The notes: a model not told the origin generated them from the letters alone. Shown: positions 25,366 to 36,225, numbered from the stretch's first letter. The stretch is DNA of 39,806 nucleotides from Gammaproteobacteria bacterium (GCA_018823025.1 JAHJJI010000065.1:1-39806); one strand, 5' to 3'. Translations and numbers: made by a program.

Positions 25366-26997
25366 GTGAATTTTTTGAACAACATGAAAATCCGAACCAA
25401 ACTGACCGTTCTGATCATTTTCGTCTCGGTTCTTCTCGGTGGAATCGGGCTGACGGGATTGCTGGGAATCAACAATTCCAACAACGCCCTGCTGAGCGTC
25501 TATAACGATCGCCTGGTGGCGATCAACCAGCTCAACGAGATCCGCATCAATCAGATGCAGATACGCATCGAGCTGCTTTCCGCCCGGCAGGAGACGGACG
25601 GATTCGAAGTTATGGCGCATGCCGACAAGGTGAGCAGGAATATTTTCTTGATAGAAAATATTCTGAAACCTTACAATGCGCGCCAGATGTCCGAAGAAGA
25701 GAAAAAACTGCTGGCCGCCTTCATCAAGGAACGGCTGAATTTCGGGATGAATGGCGTCATGCCCACCATTGACCTGTTGCAAGCGGAGAAATTTACCGAA
25801 GCCGACAAGCTGCGCAAGGAGGTCATGGACCCGGCCTATGCGAAGGCATCGGATGGTATCGATGCGCTGATCCAGCATCAGGTAGACGCCGCCAAAAACG
25901 AATACGAGCGCGCCCTGGCCGTCGGAAAAACCATTCGGATAGCGTCTATTGCAAGCATCGTCGTGGGGCTCGCGCTGACTATTTTGATTGGCCTGGTAAT
26001 CACTCGCTCGGTGAACCGTGGGGTTTCCACCCTGGCGGATTCGGCGAAAAGACTGTCTGCCGGTGACCTGACCGCACGCGCCAACCTGGTGAGTCAGGAC
26101 GAGTTGGGCGAGGTGGCCCAGGCATTCAACCAGATGGCTGCGGATTTTTCTTCAATCATTGGTACGATCCGCAATTCTGCCAACCAGGTCACCTGCGCCG
26201 CCGAAACGCAGTCCAACGCCGCGGAGCAAATCGCTGCCCTCGCCAATAGCCAAAGGGAGCAGGCGACAAATGCGGCCACTGCCATCGAGGGCTTGAACAC
26301 GATGGTCAAGGAAGTCGCGGAGAAGGCGCAGTCGATTTCAGAAGCGGCGCATGAGGCCAGCGCCATGGCAGACAAGGGACACGATGTCGTGAATGCCGCC
26401 GTGAATGGCATCCAGGCGATATCCCGGACGGTGAACGAATCGGAGGCAATGATCGAATCCCTCGGCCACCGCTCCGACCAGATAGGGAAGATCGTCGGGG
26501 TGATCAAGGATATTGCCGACCAGACCAACCTGCTCGCGCTGAACGCCGCCATCGAAGCGGCGCGGGCGGGTGAGCAGGGGCGCGGATTTGCGGTCGTGGC
26601 GGATGAAGTGCGCAAGCTGGCCGAACGAACCACCAACGCCACGTCCGAGATATCGACCATGATCGGCGCCATTCAGTCGGAAATCTCGAGTGCGGTCACC
26701 ACCATGGGGAAAGGCGGGGAGCAGGCCGAGGAAGGTGTTGCGATGGCTCATCAGGCCGACGAGGCAATCAACCAGATCACTGCCAGCGTAAAATGCGTGG
26801 TGGAAATGATCCAGCAGATTGCTCACGCCACCCGCGAAGAAAGCGAAATAACCGGCACGGTCGCTACCCGGATCGAGCATATCGCCCAGATGGCTTCCGA
26901 AAGCAGCGCGACGATAGGGCAAACTGCCGAGGCATGCCGAGGCATCCAGGCTATGACCCATGCTCTGCAAGATGAGGTTGCCCGCTTCAGGCTTTGA
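25366..26997 (+). CDS. Methyl-accepting chemotaxis protein
   Basis: A 543-residue receptor starting at GTG 25366, with GAGGAGGGG upstream. The first membrane span is at about 10-32, a helical periplasmic domain of four-helix-bundle (4HB_MCP) type runs to about 185, the second span is at about 188-212, then HAMP and the cytoplasmic signalling helices. The conserved hairpin tip reads [20 protein letters not shown], the site that contacts CheA and CheW. There is no C-terminal NWETF-type pentapeptide for CheR. No other chemotaxis genes are near. The ligand is unknown. Confidence 0.93.
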   Translation: MNFLNNMKIRTKLTVLIIFVSVLLGGIGLTGLLGINNSNNALLSVYNDRLVAINQLNEIRINQMQIRIELLSARQETDGFEVMAHADKVSRNIFLIENILKPYNARQMSEEEKKLLAAFIKERLNFGMNGVMPTIDLLQAEKFTEADKLRKEVMDPAYAKASDGIDALIQHQVDAAKNEYERALAVGKTIRIASIASIVVGLALTILIGLVITRSVNRGVSTLADSAKRLSAGDLTARANLVSQDELGEVAQAFNQMAADFSSIIGTIRNSANQVTCAAETQSNAAEQIAALANSQREQATNAATAIEGLNTMVKEVAEKAQSISEAAHEASAMADKGHDVVNAAVNGIQAISRTVNESEAMIESLGHRSDQIGKIVGVIKDIADQTNLLALNAAIEAARAGEQGRGFAVVADEVRKLAERTTNATSEISTMIGAIQSEISSAVTTMGKGGEQAEEGVAMAHQADEAINQITASVKCVVEMIQQIAHATREESEITGTVATRIEHIAQMASESSATIGQTAEACRGIQAMTHALQDEVARFRL

Positions 26998-27137
26998 ACC
27001 ATCAAGGCATCGGGATGGGTTAAAGAGTAATGGATGATGGGAAAAACCTGGTGCGCCACGCTGTTACTCATTCCATGTCGCATCGCGCATCACTTTATTG
27101 GGTTCCGGCTCTGCCGGTTTAGGGACACACAGGAATT

Positions 27138-29108
27138 ATGAGCAAGACCTATTCAGATTCTTCCATCCGCGTCCTGCGCGGGTTGGAGCCGGTAAAACAG
27201 CGGCCGGGGATGTATACGCGCACCGACAATCCGCTGCATATCATTACCGAGGTGGTGGATAACTCGGCCGACGAGGCACTGGCTGGTTTCGCCAAGGTTG
27301 TTACGGTGCGCCTGCATGGCGATGGTTCGGTTTCGGTCACGGATGATGGCCGTGGCATCCCGGTCGGCATTCACCCCGAAGAGGGGGTGCCTACTGTCGA
27401 GGTGGTCTTTACCCGGCTGCACGCGGGTGGCAAGTTCGACAAGAAAGCCGGCGGGGCTTACCAGTTTTCCGGCGGGCTGCACGGTGTCGGTGTTTCCGTC
27501 ACCAACGCGCTTTCGCTCCGGCTGGAAGTGACAGTCACCCGCGAGGGTGGCGTTCACCGCATGGCGTTTACCGGCGGCGACGTGGTCGAACCGCTGGCGC
27601 TGGTATGCAGTGCGCCCAAGCGCGCCTCCGGCACGTCTGTTAGGGTGTGGCCGGATGCGCAGTATTTCGACAGCGCCGAGATTCCGCCACAGCAACTCGA
27701 GCGGGTGCTGAAGGCCAAGGCGGTGCTGCTTCCCGGCGTGCGAGTCAGGCTGGAGATCGAGGACAAGAACGGACTGATCAAGGAAGAAAAGGAGTGGGTT
27801 TACCAGGATGGGCTTTCCGATTACCTCAGGTCGCAACTGGCTGAATACCTGATTGACGGGTTGTTCTGGAAATTCTCCAAGTATGCGCCGGCTTCACACG
27901 ACACCTTCGCCGAAGGCGAGGGGGCGGAGTGGGTGGTGGCCTGGACCGAGGACGGGCCGATTGTGCGCGAGTCTTACGTTAACCTGATTCATACGCCCTC
28001 CGGTGGCACCCATGAAGCGGGACTGCGCGACGGCATCTTCAACGCGGTGAAGATCTATATCGATCATCACAGCCTGCTGCCGAAGGGCGTCAAACTTACC
28101 GCCGACGATGTGTTCAGCCGCATCTCGTTCGTGCTTTCGACCAAGATGCTGGATCCGCAATTCCAGGGGCAAACCAAGGAACGGCTGTCGTCGCGGGATG
28201 CGCTGCGCCTGGTGACGGCCATGGTGCGCGACCCGCTCGAGTTGTGGCTCAACGAACACCAGGAACAGGCGAAAAAGATCGCTGAATTTTCGATCCGGGC
28301 AGCGCAGACACGCCAGCGTGCCGGGCAGAAGATCGAGAAGCGCAAGTCGTCCGGTGTCGCCGTGTTGCCGGGCAAGCTGGCCGACTGCCAGTCCGACAAC
28401 CTGGAAGAGCGTGAGTTGTTTCTGGTCGAGGGCGATTCCGCCGGCGGCTCCGCCAAGCAGGGTCGCAATAAGGACACCCAGGCCATCCTGCCTCTGCGCG
28501 GCAAGGTGCTCAACACCTGGGAGCACGAAGCCGACCGCATCTACGCTAACAATGAAATCCACAACATCGCCGTGGCGCTCGGCGTTGACCCGCACGCGCC
28601 GGATGACACGCCGGACATGTCCAACCTGCGCTACGCCCGCGTCATTATTCTGGCCGACGCGGACGTGGACGGAAGTCATATCCAGGTGCTGTTGCTGACC
28701 CTGTTTTACCGCCACTTTCCTGCCTTGATCCGCGCCGGACGGGTGTGCGTTGCGCAACCGCCGCTGTACCGGGTGGACGTGCCGGCGCAGGGTAAGAACA
28801 AGCCGGCGCGCAAGTTTTACTGCCTCGACGATGGCGAACTGGAAGGCACGCTCGACCGCCTGCGCGCCGACAAGGTGCGTGAGGGCGCGTGGCAAGTCTC
28901 GCGCTTCAAGGGTCTGGGCGAAATGAACCCGGTGCAGTTGTGGGAGACCACCCTCAACCCCGATGCGCGTCGCTTGCTGACTTTGCGCACGGACGATTTC
29001 ACCGGCTACGTCCGGGAAGTATTCAACAAGCTGATGGCGAAATCCGAGGCCGCTTCAAGGCGGGCATGGATGGAAGAAGCGGGACATCTGGTGGAGGCGG
29101 ATGAGTAA
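27138..29108 (+). CDS. parE: DNA topoisomerase IV subunit B
   Basis: A 656-residue GHKL ATPase. The N-terminal ATP site shows [24 protein letters not shown] and [14 protein letters not shown]. The TOPRIM domain follows: [23 protein letters not shown] and [12 protein letters not shown]. Length and the absence of the large GyrB insert point to ParE rather than GyrB. With ParC it decatenates replicated chromosomes. AGGA lies upstream of the ATG. The parC start overlaps the end by eight bases, a coupled parE-parC operon. Confidence 0.95.
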   Translation: MSKTYSDSSIRVLRGLEPVKQRPGMYTRTDNPLHIITEVVDNSADEALAGFAKVVTVRLHGDGSVSVTDDGRGIPVGIHPEEGVPTVEVVFTRLHAGGKFDKKAGGAYQFSGGLHGVGVSVTNALSLRLEVTVTREGGVHRMAFTGGDVVEPLALVCSAPKRASGTSVRVWPDAQYFDSAEIPPQQLERVLKAKAVLLPGVRVRLEIEDKNGLIKEEKEWVYQDGLSDYLRSQLAEYLIDGLFWKFSKYAPASHDTFAEGEGAEWVVAWTEDGPIVRESYVNLIHTPSGGTHEAGLRDGIFNAVKIYIDHHSLLPKGVKLTADDVFSRISFVLSTKMLDPQFQGQTKERLSSRDALRLVTAMVRDPLELWLNEHQEQAKKIAEFSIRAAQTRQRAGQKIEKRKSSGVAVLPGKLADCQSDNLEERELFLVEGDSAGGSAKQGRNKDTQAILPLRGKVLNTWEHEADRIYANNEIHNIAVALGVDPHAPDDTPDMSNLRYARVIILADADVDGSHIQVLLLTLFYRHFPALIRAGRVCVAQPPLYRVDVPAQGKNKPARKFYCLDDGELEGTLDRLRADKVREGAWQVSRFKGLGEMNPVQLWETTLNPDARRLLTLRTDDFTGYVREVFNKLMAKSEAASRRAWMEEAGHLVEADE

Positions 29109-31494
29109 GATGAAAGACGTAATCGATATCAACACCCCAGATCTTTTCGAACAACTGGAAGTATTGCCGGATGAAGATATGGCGCACGACGGGTCTCCCC
29201 CTGTACCGCCGGAGTTTCCCGTCGAACCGCCTGCTGCCGAACCACCACAGGACGATCTGGCGGACTATGCCAAGGCGGCCTATCTCGCCTATGCGATGGC
29301 GGTGTCCAAGTCGCGCGCCATTCCCGATGTTCGCGACGGCCAGAAACCGGTGCAGCGACGCATTCTCTATGCCATGCGAGAGATGGGCAACGAGTGGGAC
29401 AAACCGCACAAAAAATCGGCGCGCATCGTCGGTGACGTGATCGGTAAATACCACCCGCACGGCGACAGCGCGGTGTACGAGGCTGCGGTGCGCATGGCGC
29501 AGGATTTCTCGCTGCGCTACCCGCTGATCGACGGGCAGGGCAACTTCGGCAGCCTGGACGGCGATTCGGCCGCAGCGATGCGTTATACCGAGGTGCGGCT
29601 GACACCGATCGCGCAGCTTTTGCTGGGCGAACTGGATCACGGTACGGTCGCCTTCCGCCAGAACTACGATGGCTCTTTCGAGGAACCCGTGGTGTTGCCG
29701 GCGCGCCTGCCTTTCCTGCTGCTCAATGGCGCATCCGGCATCGGTGTCGGAATCGCCACCGAGGTGCCGCCGCATAACCTGCGCGAGGTGTGCGAGGTGG
29801 CGGCGACGATGATCGAGTCGCCTTCTTTCAGCGAGGCGCAGATGCTGGACATGATCCCTGGCCCGGATTTTCCCGGTGGCGGCCAGATCCTTTCCGGCCC
29901 GCAGGAAATCCGCAATGCCTACACTAGCGGCCGCGGCTCGATCGCGGTGCGCGCGCGCTACGTGTTCGAGGAGATGGCACGCGGACAGTGGCAGTTGGTG
30001 ATCACGGAGCTGCCGCCCGGTGCTTCGGCGGCGAAAGTGCTGTCGGAAATCGAAACGCTGACCAACCCGCAGCCCAAGCTCGGCAAGAAGGCCGTCGACC
30101 AGGGGCAGATGCAGACCAAGACTTTGCTGCTCTCGCTGCTCGATACGGCACGTGACGAATCGGACAAGGAGCAGTCGGTGCGCATCGTGTTCGGGCCGAA
30201 AAGCTCGCGCATCGACCGCGACGAATTTGCCCGCACCCTGCTTGCCTACACCAGTCTGGAAACCACGGTCTCGTTCAACCTCGTCCAGGTGGGGCTGGAT
30301 GGCAATCCGATGCAGAAATCGCTGTTTACGATCTTCTCGGAATGGTGCCAGTTCAGGATTGCGACGGTGGAAAAGCGTCTTGGCCACCGCCTCGGCAAGG
30401 TCAACGATCGCGTCCATATTCTGGAAGGGCGGCACATCGTGTTCCTGAACATCGACGAGGTGATCCGGCTGATTCGTGAGTCCGACGAGCCGAAGCCCGC
30501 CTTGATCACCAGATATTCATTGTCCGAGCGGCAGGCCGACGACATTCTGGAAATCCGCCTGCGCCAGTTGTCGCGCCTGGAAGGTATCAAGATCGAGCAG
30601 GAAATTGCCGAGCTGATGAAGGAACGTACCAAGCTGGAATCCTTGCTGGCCAGTCCTGCCCGGATGAAATCCCTGGTTGCCCGGGAGATTCGTGAAGATA
30701 CCAAGAAATTCGGCGACGACCGGCGCACGCTGATCCAGCCGGAAAGGCGCGCTTCGCTGTCCGAAGCCGCCGTGCTGGACGAGCCGGTAACTGTGATCCT
30801 GTCCGAGAAGGGCTGGCTGCGCCAGCGCCAGGGGCACGGCATCGACCTGGCCACGCTTTCCTTCAAGGAGGGAGACAAGCTGTTTGTCGCGATCGAGTGC
30901 CGCTCTCCCGATGCGGTGCTCCTGCTCGGCTCTGACGGACGCGCCTATACCATCACGGCTTCGCAGATTCCCGGAGGCAAAGGCGACGGCGTGCCCGCGG
31001 GTTCTGTGGTGGGCCTGCAGCCTGGTACGAAGATCGTCAGCATGATGACCGGGCAACAGGAAGACCGGGTGCTGCTGTCGAATTCAGGCGGATATGGTTT
31101 TATCGCCACGATCGCCGACATGGCTTCGCGCCAAAAGGGCGGCAAGCTGCTGATGACGCTGGAGGAAGGAGAGCAGGTATTGCCTCCGGTCAGGATGCAA
31201 AAAGGTGCCCCACGTTGCGTAGCTTGCGTGTCGAGCAGTGATAAGCTGCTGGTGTTCCCTCTGGGCGAGGTCAAGCAAATGCCGAAGGGCCGCGGAGTGA
31301 TTCTGATGGGTCTGGAGAAGGGCGATAGCCTGAAGCTCGTTGGTGTTTTTGAGGATACACTAATGCTGAAGGGCGTCAGGAGGGGCCGTACGATCGAGGA
31401 GGCACCACAGTTCGAGGTGGCCAAGCGCGCGCGCAAGGGCAAGCCGGTCAACCTGAAGATCGAGGCGCTGCAGACATCCAAGGTTTCGAACTAA
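29101..31494 (+). CDS. parC: DNA topoisomerase IV subunit A
   Basis: A 797-residue protein. The winged-helix core has [10 protein letters not shown] and H-P-H-G-D-S-A; the serine at residue 123, equivalent to the quinolone-resistance position Ser80 of E. coli ParC, is unaltered. The catalytic tyrosine is Tyr162 in AAAMRYTE. The C-terminal beta-pinwheel follows from about residue 550. The first about 45 residues are an acidic, proline-rich extension ([12 protein letters not shown]) absent from E. coli ParC. A second ATG at 29110 could also serve as start. Confidence 0.95.
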   Translation: MSKMKDVIDINTPDLFEQLEVLPDEDMAHDGSPPVPPEFPVEPPAAEPPQDDLADYAKAAYLAYAMAVSKSRAIPDVRDGQKPVQRRILYAMREMGNEWDKPHKKSARIVGDVIGKYHPHGDSAVYEAAVRMAQDFSLRYPLIDGQGNFGSLDGDSAAAMRYTEVRLTPIAQLLLGELDHGTVAFRQNYDGSFEEPVVLPARLPFLLLNGASGIGVGIATEVPPHNLREVCEVAATMIESPSFSEAQMLDMIPGPDFPGGGQILSGPQEIRNAYTSGRGSIAVRARYVFEEMARGQWQLVITELPPGASAAKVLSEIETLTNPQPKLGKKAVDQGQMQTKTLLLSLLDTARDESDKEQSVRIVFGPKSSRIDRDEFARTLLAYTSLETTVSFNLVQVGLDGNPMQKSLFTIFSEWCQFRIATVEKRLGHRLGKVNDRVHILEGRHIVFLNIDEVIRLIRESDEPKPALITRYSLSERQADDILEIRLRQLSRLEGIKIEQEIAELMKERTKLESLLASPARMKSLVAREIREDTKKFGDDRRTLIQPERRASLSEAAVLDEPVTVILSEKGWLRQRQGHGIDLATLSFKEGDKLFVAIECRSPDAVLLLGSDGRAYTITASQIPGGKGDGVPAGSVVGLQPGTKIVSMMTGQQEDRVLLSNSGGYGFIATIADMASRQKGGKLLMTLEEGEQVLPPVRMQKGAPRCVACVSSSDKLLVFPLGEVKQMPKGRGVILMGLEKGDSLKLVGVFEDTLMLKGVRRGRTIEEAPQFEVAKRARKGKPVNLKIEALQTSKVSN

Positions 31495-31501
31495 TTTTCA
31501 G

Positions 31502-32257
31502 TCATTCCGGCTTGAAACCGAGTCGGCTGGCAACTGCCTCCGTTAAAGACGGAGGCAGGTTGTCGACGCCATCGAAGACGGTATTGAACAGATCTGCGTT
31601 GGAGAAGTCGGCGTCCTTCATCTTGGAGTTCTTGAACAGGCTGCCGCGCAACGATGCGCCCAGGAGGCGGGTTCCTGAGAAGTCGGCATTGGTAAAGTCA
31701 CAATCTTCTGCTCCTGCCCCGGTCATGTCAGCGCGGGAGAAGTTGGTGTTCACGAACCGTCCCCCGGTCATTACGCCACGAAGTATGTAGGTATCCGCCA
31801 GGGATCCGCCTGACAGGTCGATTCCTTCCATGAGTACGTCTTTGAGATAGGCGCCGGAGAAGTCTGCGCCGATTGCACGGGTGTTAATCAGGTTGGCGCC
31901 GAACAGGTAGGCTTTGCCGACGCGTGCGCCACTCATATCCGCCTCATCAAAAGTGGCATGGAATAGATCCGCTTCCCTGAGATCCGCATTGCGCAGTCTG
32001 GCACGACTGAGGTTTGCCCATTTCAGATTGGCGCCGCGCAGATCGGCACCGTCAAGTCGGGTTCCGCGAAGATTGGCATTTTCAAGTTTAGCACCTGAAA
32101 GATCGATTCCGGTAAGGGCACGGCCGGAGAGGTTGCAAGCTGAGAGGTCGGCGGCGGGAACAAGATTGGCGCAGCGATCGGAGATTGGCCCCGCCGCTAC
32201 TGAGATAGAGCCAAGCCCCAGGGTAAATAGAACCATCTGTAAGCGTTTAAAAGACAT
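31502..32257 (-). CDS. Secreted pentapeptide-repeat protein
   Basis: A 251-residue protein. An N-terminal signal-like segment (LQMVLFTLGLGSISVAAGP) precedes a cysteine-bearing stretch (DRCANLVPAADLSACNLSG). Roughly thirty pentapeptide repeats of the A(D/N)Lxx type follow, which should form a right-handed quadrilateral beta-helix. A strong AGGAGG lies six bases upstream of the ATG. Some cytoplasmic members (Qnr, MfpA) mimic DNA and shield gyrase/topoisomerase IV. This one is convergent with parC, only seven bases away, but its apparent signal peptide argues for the periplasm and against that role. Function unknown. Confidence 0.88.
   Translation of the reverse strand: MSFKRLQMVLFTLGLGSISVAAGPISDRCANLVPAADLSACNLSGRALTGIDLSGAKLENANLRGTRLDGADLRGANLKWANLSRARLRNADLREADLFHATFDEADMSGARVGKAYLFGANLINTRAIGADFSGAYLKDVLMEGIDLSGGSLADTYILRGVMTGGRFVNTNFSRADMTGAGAEDCDFTNADFSGTRLLGASLRGSLFKNSKMKDADFSNADLFNTVFDGVDNLPPSLTEAVASRLGFKPE
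31534..31558. other. Ten-base-stem hairpin in the 3' end of the pentapeptide gene, next to parC
   Basis: CTGCCTCCGT (31534-31543) and ACGGAGGCAG (31549-31558) form a perfect stem with a five-base loop. It is inside the last codons of the pentapeptide gene and 40 bp past the parC stop. It could help end or stabilise the parC message, although no T-run follows. Confidence 0.4.
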
Positions 32258-32329
32258 GACTGCCTCCTGGCGGCGATGTTTGGTTTCCCTTGACGGTGCG
32301 GGCTAGCGAAGGCGAATTTCTCATGCCTG

Positions 32330-32335
32330 ATTATA
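32330..32335 (-). promoter_or_regulatory. -10 box of the pentapeptide gene promoter
   Basis: The minus strand reads TATAAT here, a perfect -10 hexamer, about 75 bp upstream of the start codon. The -35 candidate CTATCA, 17 bases away, is weak (three of six). Confidence 0.4.
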
Positions 32336-32781
32336 GGATACGGCTGAGCTTATGATAGTTGTGCGGCAACAATCAAGCTGAAACTCCGTAACAATAAATA
32401 TTTATCCAGGCTGCACTATAAATACAGAGGCGTTCCCGTTTCTGCACCTGCGGCAATTGGCACGAGGTCTATTTTATTTATGAGGCACAGTACGTTCCGG
32501 AAGGGAATTGCCTTGGAGTAGCATCCGACACGTCAGTTAACAGAAAGATATGTTATATAAATGAGTTAGATAAATATTGATGTATGCGTGCTTCCCTGTA
32601 TGCTTATTATTTATTGAATAATATAATAAAAATCTTATTCATGATCGCGGGATCTTGTTTTATTTAGATCATATTATTGATACGAATTTGTTAAGGTTAT
32701 TTTCCATAACGCATTTTTCATTGTGCCCGTGATATCATTTATTTCGTCAATATTCCCATAAAAATTTAAGGGGCGTCGGCC
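32336..32781. other. AT-rich non-coding region upstream of ppdK
   Basis: About 450 bp with no gene on either strand. The part from about 32560 to 32770 is much more AT-rich than its surroundings, with runs such as TTATTTATTGAATAATATAATA. It should contain the ppdK promoter, but no convincing -35/-10 pair stands out. A TGGCACG at 32458 resembles a sigma-54 -24 box but lacks the -12 GC. Confidence 0.5.
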
Positions 32782-33810
32782 ATGAGCGGAAAAAAATATA
32801 TCTACGCATTTGAAGAAGGCGACGGAAAAAACAAAATTCTGCTGGGCGGCAAGGGCGCCAATCTGTGTGAGATGACGCAGATCGGGCTGAATGTGCCGCC
32901 GGGTTTTACCATCACAACCGAGGCCTGTCTGGCTTACCTGGAGAAGAATCAGTTGCCCGACGGACTGATGGATGGCATCAGGGTCCACATGCTGGCGTTG
33001 GAAAAGAAGACCGGCAAGGGCTTTGGCAGCGGTGAAAACCCCCTTCTGGTGTCCGTGCGTTCCGGCTCGGCGATGTCGATGCCGGGGATGATGGATACCA
33101 TCCTCAATCTCGGCCTCAACGAAATGTCGCTGCCTGGCCTGATCAAGCAGACAGGCAACGAGCGCTTTGCCTACGACGCCTACCGCCGCTTCATCCAGTT
33201 GTTCGGCAAGATTGCACTGGGTATCGGTGACGAGCATTTCGACGAGCGGATGGTGGCGATCAAGAGAAAATATGGCGCACCGCTGGACGTGGACCTGACT
33301 GCCGCGCACCTCAAGGAACTGGCTAGAGAGTTTCTTTCCATCGTCGAGCGCCACAGCGGCAAGCCTTTCCCCCAGAATCCTTTCGAGCAACTTGAGATTT
33401 CGGTGGGTGCGGTGTTTCGCTCCTGGTCGGGCAAGCGCGCGGTGGACTACCGCAAGCAGTTCAGGATCACCAGGGAACAGGCCAATGGCACCGCGGTCAA
33501 CGTCTGCACCATGGTGTTCGGTAACATGGGTAATGATTCCGGCACGGGTGTGGGCTTTACCCGCAACCCCGGCACCGGCGAGAACCTGATTTACGGCGAA
33601 TACCTCACCAACGCGCAAGGCGAGGATGTGGTGGCGGGCATACGCACCCCCAAGGCGATTGCCGAGATGGCCGATGAAATGCCGGACATTTACGACCAGC
33701 TGATGGAACTGCGCAATCGGTTGGAGTCGCACTACCATGAAGTGCAGGATTTCGAATTCACCATCGAAAAAGGGTCGCTCTACTGCCTGCAACCCGCAAC
33801 GGCAAAATGA
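32782..33810 (+). CDS. ppdK: Pyruvate phosphate dikinase, N-terminal part (frameshifted gene)
   Basis: 342 residues covering the ATP-grasp nucleotide-binding domain: L-L-G-G-K-G-A-N-L-C-E-M near residue 20, L-V-S-V-R-S-G-S-A-M-S-M-P-G-M near 92 and F-T-R-N-P-G-T-G-E-N near 255. The last residues are E-K-G-S-L-Y-C-L-Q, then P-A-T-A-K and stop. The family has L-Q-T-R-N-G-K at this point. Adding one base near 33791-33795 restores CAA ACC CGC AAC GGC AAA (Q-T-R-N-G-K) and joins the next frame. So this is one dikinase gene broken by a one-base deletion or a read error. As written, the ATP-site arginine of this motif is lost. The enzyme interconverts pyruvate, ATP and phosphate with PEP, AMP and diphosphate. 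Confidence 0.9.
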   Translation: MSGKKYIYAFEEGDGKNKILLGGKGANLCEMTQIGLNVPPGFTITTEACLAYLEKNQLPDGLMDGIRVHMLALEKKTGKGFGSGENPLLVSVRSGSAMSMPGMMDTILNLGLNEMSLPGLIKQTGNERFAYDAYRRFIQLFGKIALGIGDEHFDERMVAIKRKYGAPLDVDLTAAHLKELAREFLSIVERHSGKPFPQNPFEQLEISVGAVFRSWSGKRAVDYRKQFRITREQANGTAVNVCTMVFGNMGNDSGTGVGFTRNPGTGENLIYGEYLTNAQGEDVVAGIRTPKAIAEMADEMPDIYDQLMELRNRLESHYHEVQDFEFTIEKGSLYCLQPATAK

Positions 33811-35573
33811 ACGCCCGCGCCATGGTGCGCACTTCAGTGGAAATGTTCCAGGAAAGCCTGATAACGAAGGAACGTGCGCTGCTGCGGTTCGAGCCCTTGA
33901 TCCTGGAGCAACTGCTGGTGCCGCAACTATCGCCTGATTTTCGCGGCAAGCCGCTGGCGCAGGGGTTGCCGGCATCGCCTGGCGCGGCTTCCGGCAAGAT
34001 CGTCTTCGACGCCGACACCGCCGAGGCGCGTGGCAGGCTGGGTGAAAAAATTATTCTGGTACGCGAAGAAACCAAGCCGGAAGATATCCATGGTTTTTTT
34101 CAGGCGCAGGGTATTCTCACCAGTCGTGGCGGCAAGACCTCGCATGCGGCGGTGGTGGCGCGCGGCATGGGCAAGCCTTGTGTGTCCGGTTGCGAGCAGA
34201 TCGTGATCAACGATGTCACGCGCAGCGCGATCATCGGCGATACCACTTTGCATGAAGGTGATGTGATCACCATCAATGGCAGCACCGGCCATGTCTATGT
34301 GGGCGAAGTGCCGACCGTAGAGGCCGAGTTCTCCGGGGAAATGGCTACCCTGCTTGCTTGGGCGGACGAAGTGGCGCGTCTCAAGGTGCTGGCGAATGCC
34401 GACACGCCGGAGGCGGCCGCCAAGGCGCGCGGTTTTGGTGCCATGGGCATTGGCTTGTGCCGAACCGAGCGGATGTTCAACGGCACCGACCGCCTGCCTA
34501 TCGTGCAGGAAATGATCCTGGCGGAAACTCCAGAGCAGCGCCAGGCTGCGCTTGACCGCCTGCTGCCGATCCAGCGTTCCGACTTCAAGGGCATCTTCAA
34601 GGCGATGAGGGGGTTGCCGGTGACGGTGCGACTGCTCGATCCGCCGATGCATGAGTTCCTCCCCACCGCAGCGCAGCTTGAGCTGGAAATCGCTCACCTG
34701 CACCAGCTGCGCGACACTATCAAGGGCCTGGAGGAGCTACCGGACACCCTCAAGTTGCTTAATCCGAAACTCTATCAGCAATACTCTGACGGGCTTCTGA
34801 AGCTGATGGGCGGATTGCATACCTTCAAGGAATCGCACTTGGAAGAGGATGTGATCAGCAAGAAGGAAACGATCCTGAAGAAAGTGCGCGCCCTGGCGGA
34901 AGTCAATCCAATGCTGGGGCACCGTGGCGTGAGACTGGGGATCACCTACCCAGAAATCTATACGATGCAGATCCAGGCGATCCTCGAAGCCGCCGCCCTA
35001 TGCGCCAAGGAAGGGGTCGAGATATATCCTGAAATTATGGTGCCGCAGGTTGCCACGGTGGAAGAGCTGAAGCGCATCCACAGTTACGTTCAGCGGATCC
35101 ACAAGGTGGTTGAACTGACCCATGGCATCAACGTGAAATTCAAGTTTGGCAGCATGCTCGAAGTGGTGCGCGCCTGTGTGCGCGCAGGGCGCATGGCGGA
35201 AACAGCGGAATTCTTCTCGTTTGGCACCAACGACTTGACCCAGGCCGTTTTTTCCTTCAGTCGCGAGGATGCCGAAAACAAATTCCTGCCAGCTTATAAC
35301 GAGACGGGTATCCTGCAGGACAACCCATTCGAAGTGCTGGACATTAAAGGCGTGGGGCAGCTGATGAAGATGGGGGTTGAGAGGGGGCGTCAGACCAACC
35401 CTGATCTCAAGGTGGGAATCTGCGGCGAGCATGGCGGACATCCCGGATCAATCCACTTCTGTCACCACATCGGCCTCAGCTACGTGTCCTGTTCAGGTCC
35501 GCGCGTGCCGATCGCGCGTCTGGCTGCAGCACAAGCCAAGCTGCTGGAGGGGGAGTACCAGGATCCGAGCTGA
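33807..35573 (+). CDS. ppdK: Pyruvate phosphate dikinase, C-terminal part (frameshifted gene)
   Basis: 588 residues, directly continuing the previous gene in the -1 frame, with its ATG overlapping the previous stop (ATGA). It holds the swivelling phosphohistidine domain (LTSRGGKTSHAAVVARGMGKP, catalytic histidine in T-S-H-A-A) and the PEP/pyruvate-binding TIM barrel (GIGLCRTERMF, FSFGTNDLTQ, GICGEHGGHPGSIHF with its catalytic cysteine). The two parts plus the missing five residues give about 930, a normal dikinase length. Reinitiation at the overlapping ATG could in principle make a separate C-terminal polypeptide, but the lost T-R-N-G motif argues for a frame error or mutation rather than a natural split. 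Confidence 0.9.
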   Translation: MNARAMVRTSVEMFQESLITKERALLRFEPLILEQLLVPQLSPDFRGKPLAQGLPASPGAASGKIVFDADTAEARGRLGEKIILVREETKPEDIHGFFQAQGILTSRGGKTSHAAVVARGMGKPCVSGCEQIVINDVTRSAIIGDTTLHEGDVITINGSTGHVYVGEVPTVEAEFSGEMATLLAWADEVARLKVLANADTPEAAAKARGFGAMGIGLCRTERMFNGTDRLPIVQEMILAETPEQRQAALDRLLPIQRSDFKGIFKAMRGLPVTVRLLDPPMHEFLPTAAQLELEIAHLHQLRDTIKGLEELPDTLKLLNPKLYQQYSDGLLKLMGGLHTFKESHLEEDVISKKETILKKVRALAEVNPMLGHRGVRLGITYPEIYTMQIQAILEAAALCAKEGVEIYPEIMVPQVATVEELKRIHSYVQRIHKVVELTHGINVKFKFGSMLEVVRACVRAGRMAETAEFFSFGTNDLTQAVFSFSREDAENKFLPAYNETGILQDNPFEVLDIKGVGQLMKMGVERGRQTNPDLKVGICGEHGGHPGSIHFCHHIGLSYVSCSGPRVPIARLAAAQAKLLEGEYQDPS

Positions 35574-35642
35574 GTCAGTCATAATAAATGACGCCTCATC
35601 CCAGATAGGGTAGGAGATGTTTTTACTTGGGGTAGAAGGGGA

Positions 35643-36224
35643 TTACTCTTCTTCGGTTTCCAGCAGGCCCTGCATCGTTTTTTTGATGGTCTCGACCGCT
35701 TCCGGTGATTCGATGTCCATGATCTGGTCGATGATCCACGGCTGGTCACGCTTGTCCATGACTTCGCGGATGCAGTTGCCAAGGTAGCGCAATGTAGCGA
35801 ATCCGGGTTTCTCGTCAATCAGGTCGAAGGTGGCGTAATCCACTAGGCGACGGTTGAGTAGGTCGATGAAGCCGGCTTTGTAATTGTAATCTTCGTCGTT
35901 ATTCGGCGCGATTGCGAGAATGTTTTCCTCCATCATTTCGGATAATCGCTTGGCCAGCGCCTGGATGAAGCCAGTGCGTGTTGCGTCATCGATGCGATTG
36001 TAAGCAAGGCGGTCGGCGTACTGTACTTCGAAAGCGAGGAACTCGGCCATCAGGACAAAGCCGCGTTCGGGCGTGATGATGTCGTAATCTGCTTTTGACA
36101 GGTTTATGGTGAATTTGTCTGCCAGGCGCCACAGTATCATGGCCAGAACAGAAGCAGTTTCCGCAGGATCCTTCGGTTGCCCATCTTTCTTGAACCAGTT
36201 GGTTTTTATCCGTATTTTGCTCAT
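35643..36224 (-). CDS. Conserved-looking helical protein of unknown function
   Basis: A 193-residue protein from ATG 36224, chosen for its AGGAG ribosome-binding site; a longer frame from 36323 would run into the sulfurtransferase gene. The start lies two bases past the end of the sulfurtransferase gene, so the two are coupled. It is predicted cytoplasmic and mostly helical, with an acidic tail (LLETEEE). I recognise no motif or family. Position at the end of a cluster with RspA-type DsrC and a sulfurtransferase suggests a part in sulfur metabolism or its control. Confidence 0.7.
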   Translation of the reverse strand: MSKIRIKTNWFKKDGQPKDPAETASVLAMILWRLADKFTINLSKADYDIITPERGFVLMAEFLAFEVQYADRLAYNRIDDATRTGFIQALAKRLSEMMEENILAIAPNNDEDYNYKAGFIDLLNRRLVDYATFDLIDEKPGFATLRYLGNCIREVMDKRDQPWIIDQIMDIESPEAVETIKKTMQGLLETEEE

Positions 36225-36225
36225 G

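Noticed and set aside
29023-30435. 470-residue minus-strand open frame
   Set aside because: Antisense to parC, whose catalytic motifs are intact; composition is Arg/His/Gln-rich as expected for a shadow frame.
32458-32473. TGGCACG as a sigma-54 -24 box upstream of ppdK
   Set aside because: The -12 position reads CTAT, without the required GC.
32674-33975. 433-residue minus-strand open frame across the dikinase break
   Set aside because: Antisense to ppdK; it crosses the frameshift but contains no recognisable domain.
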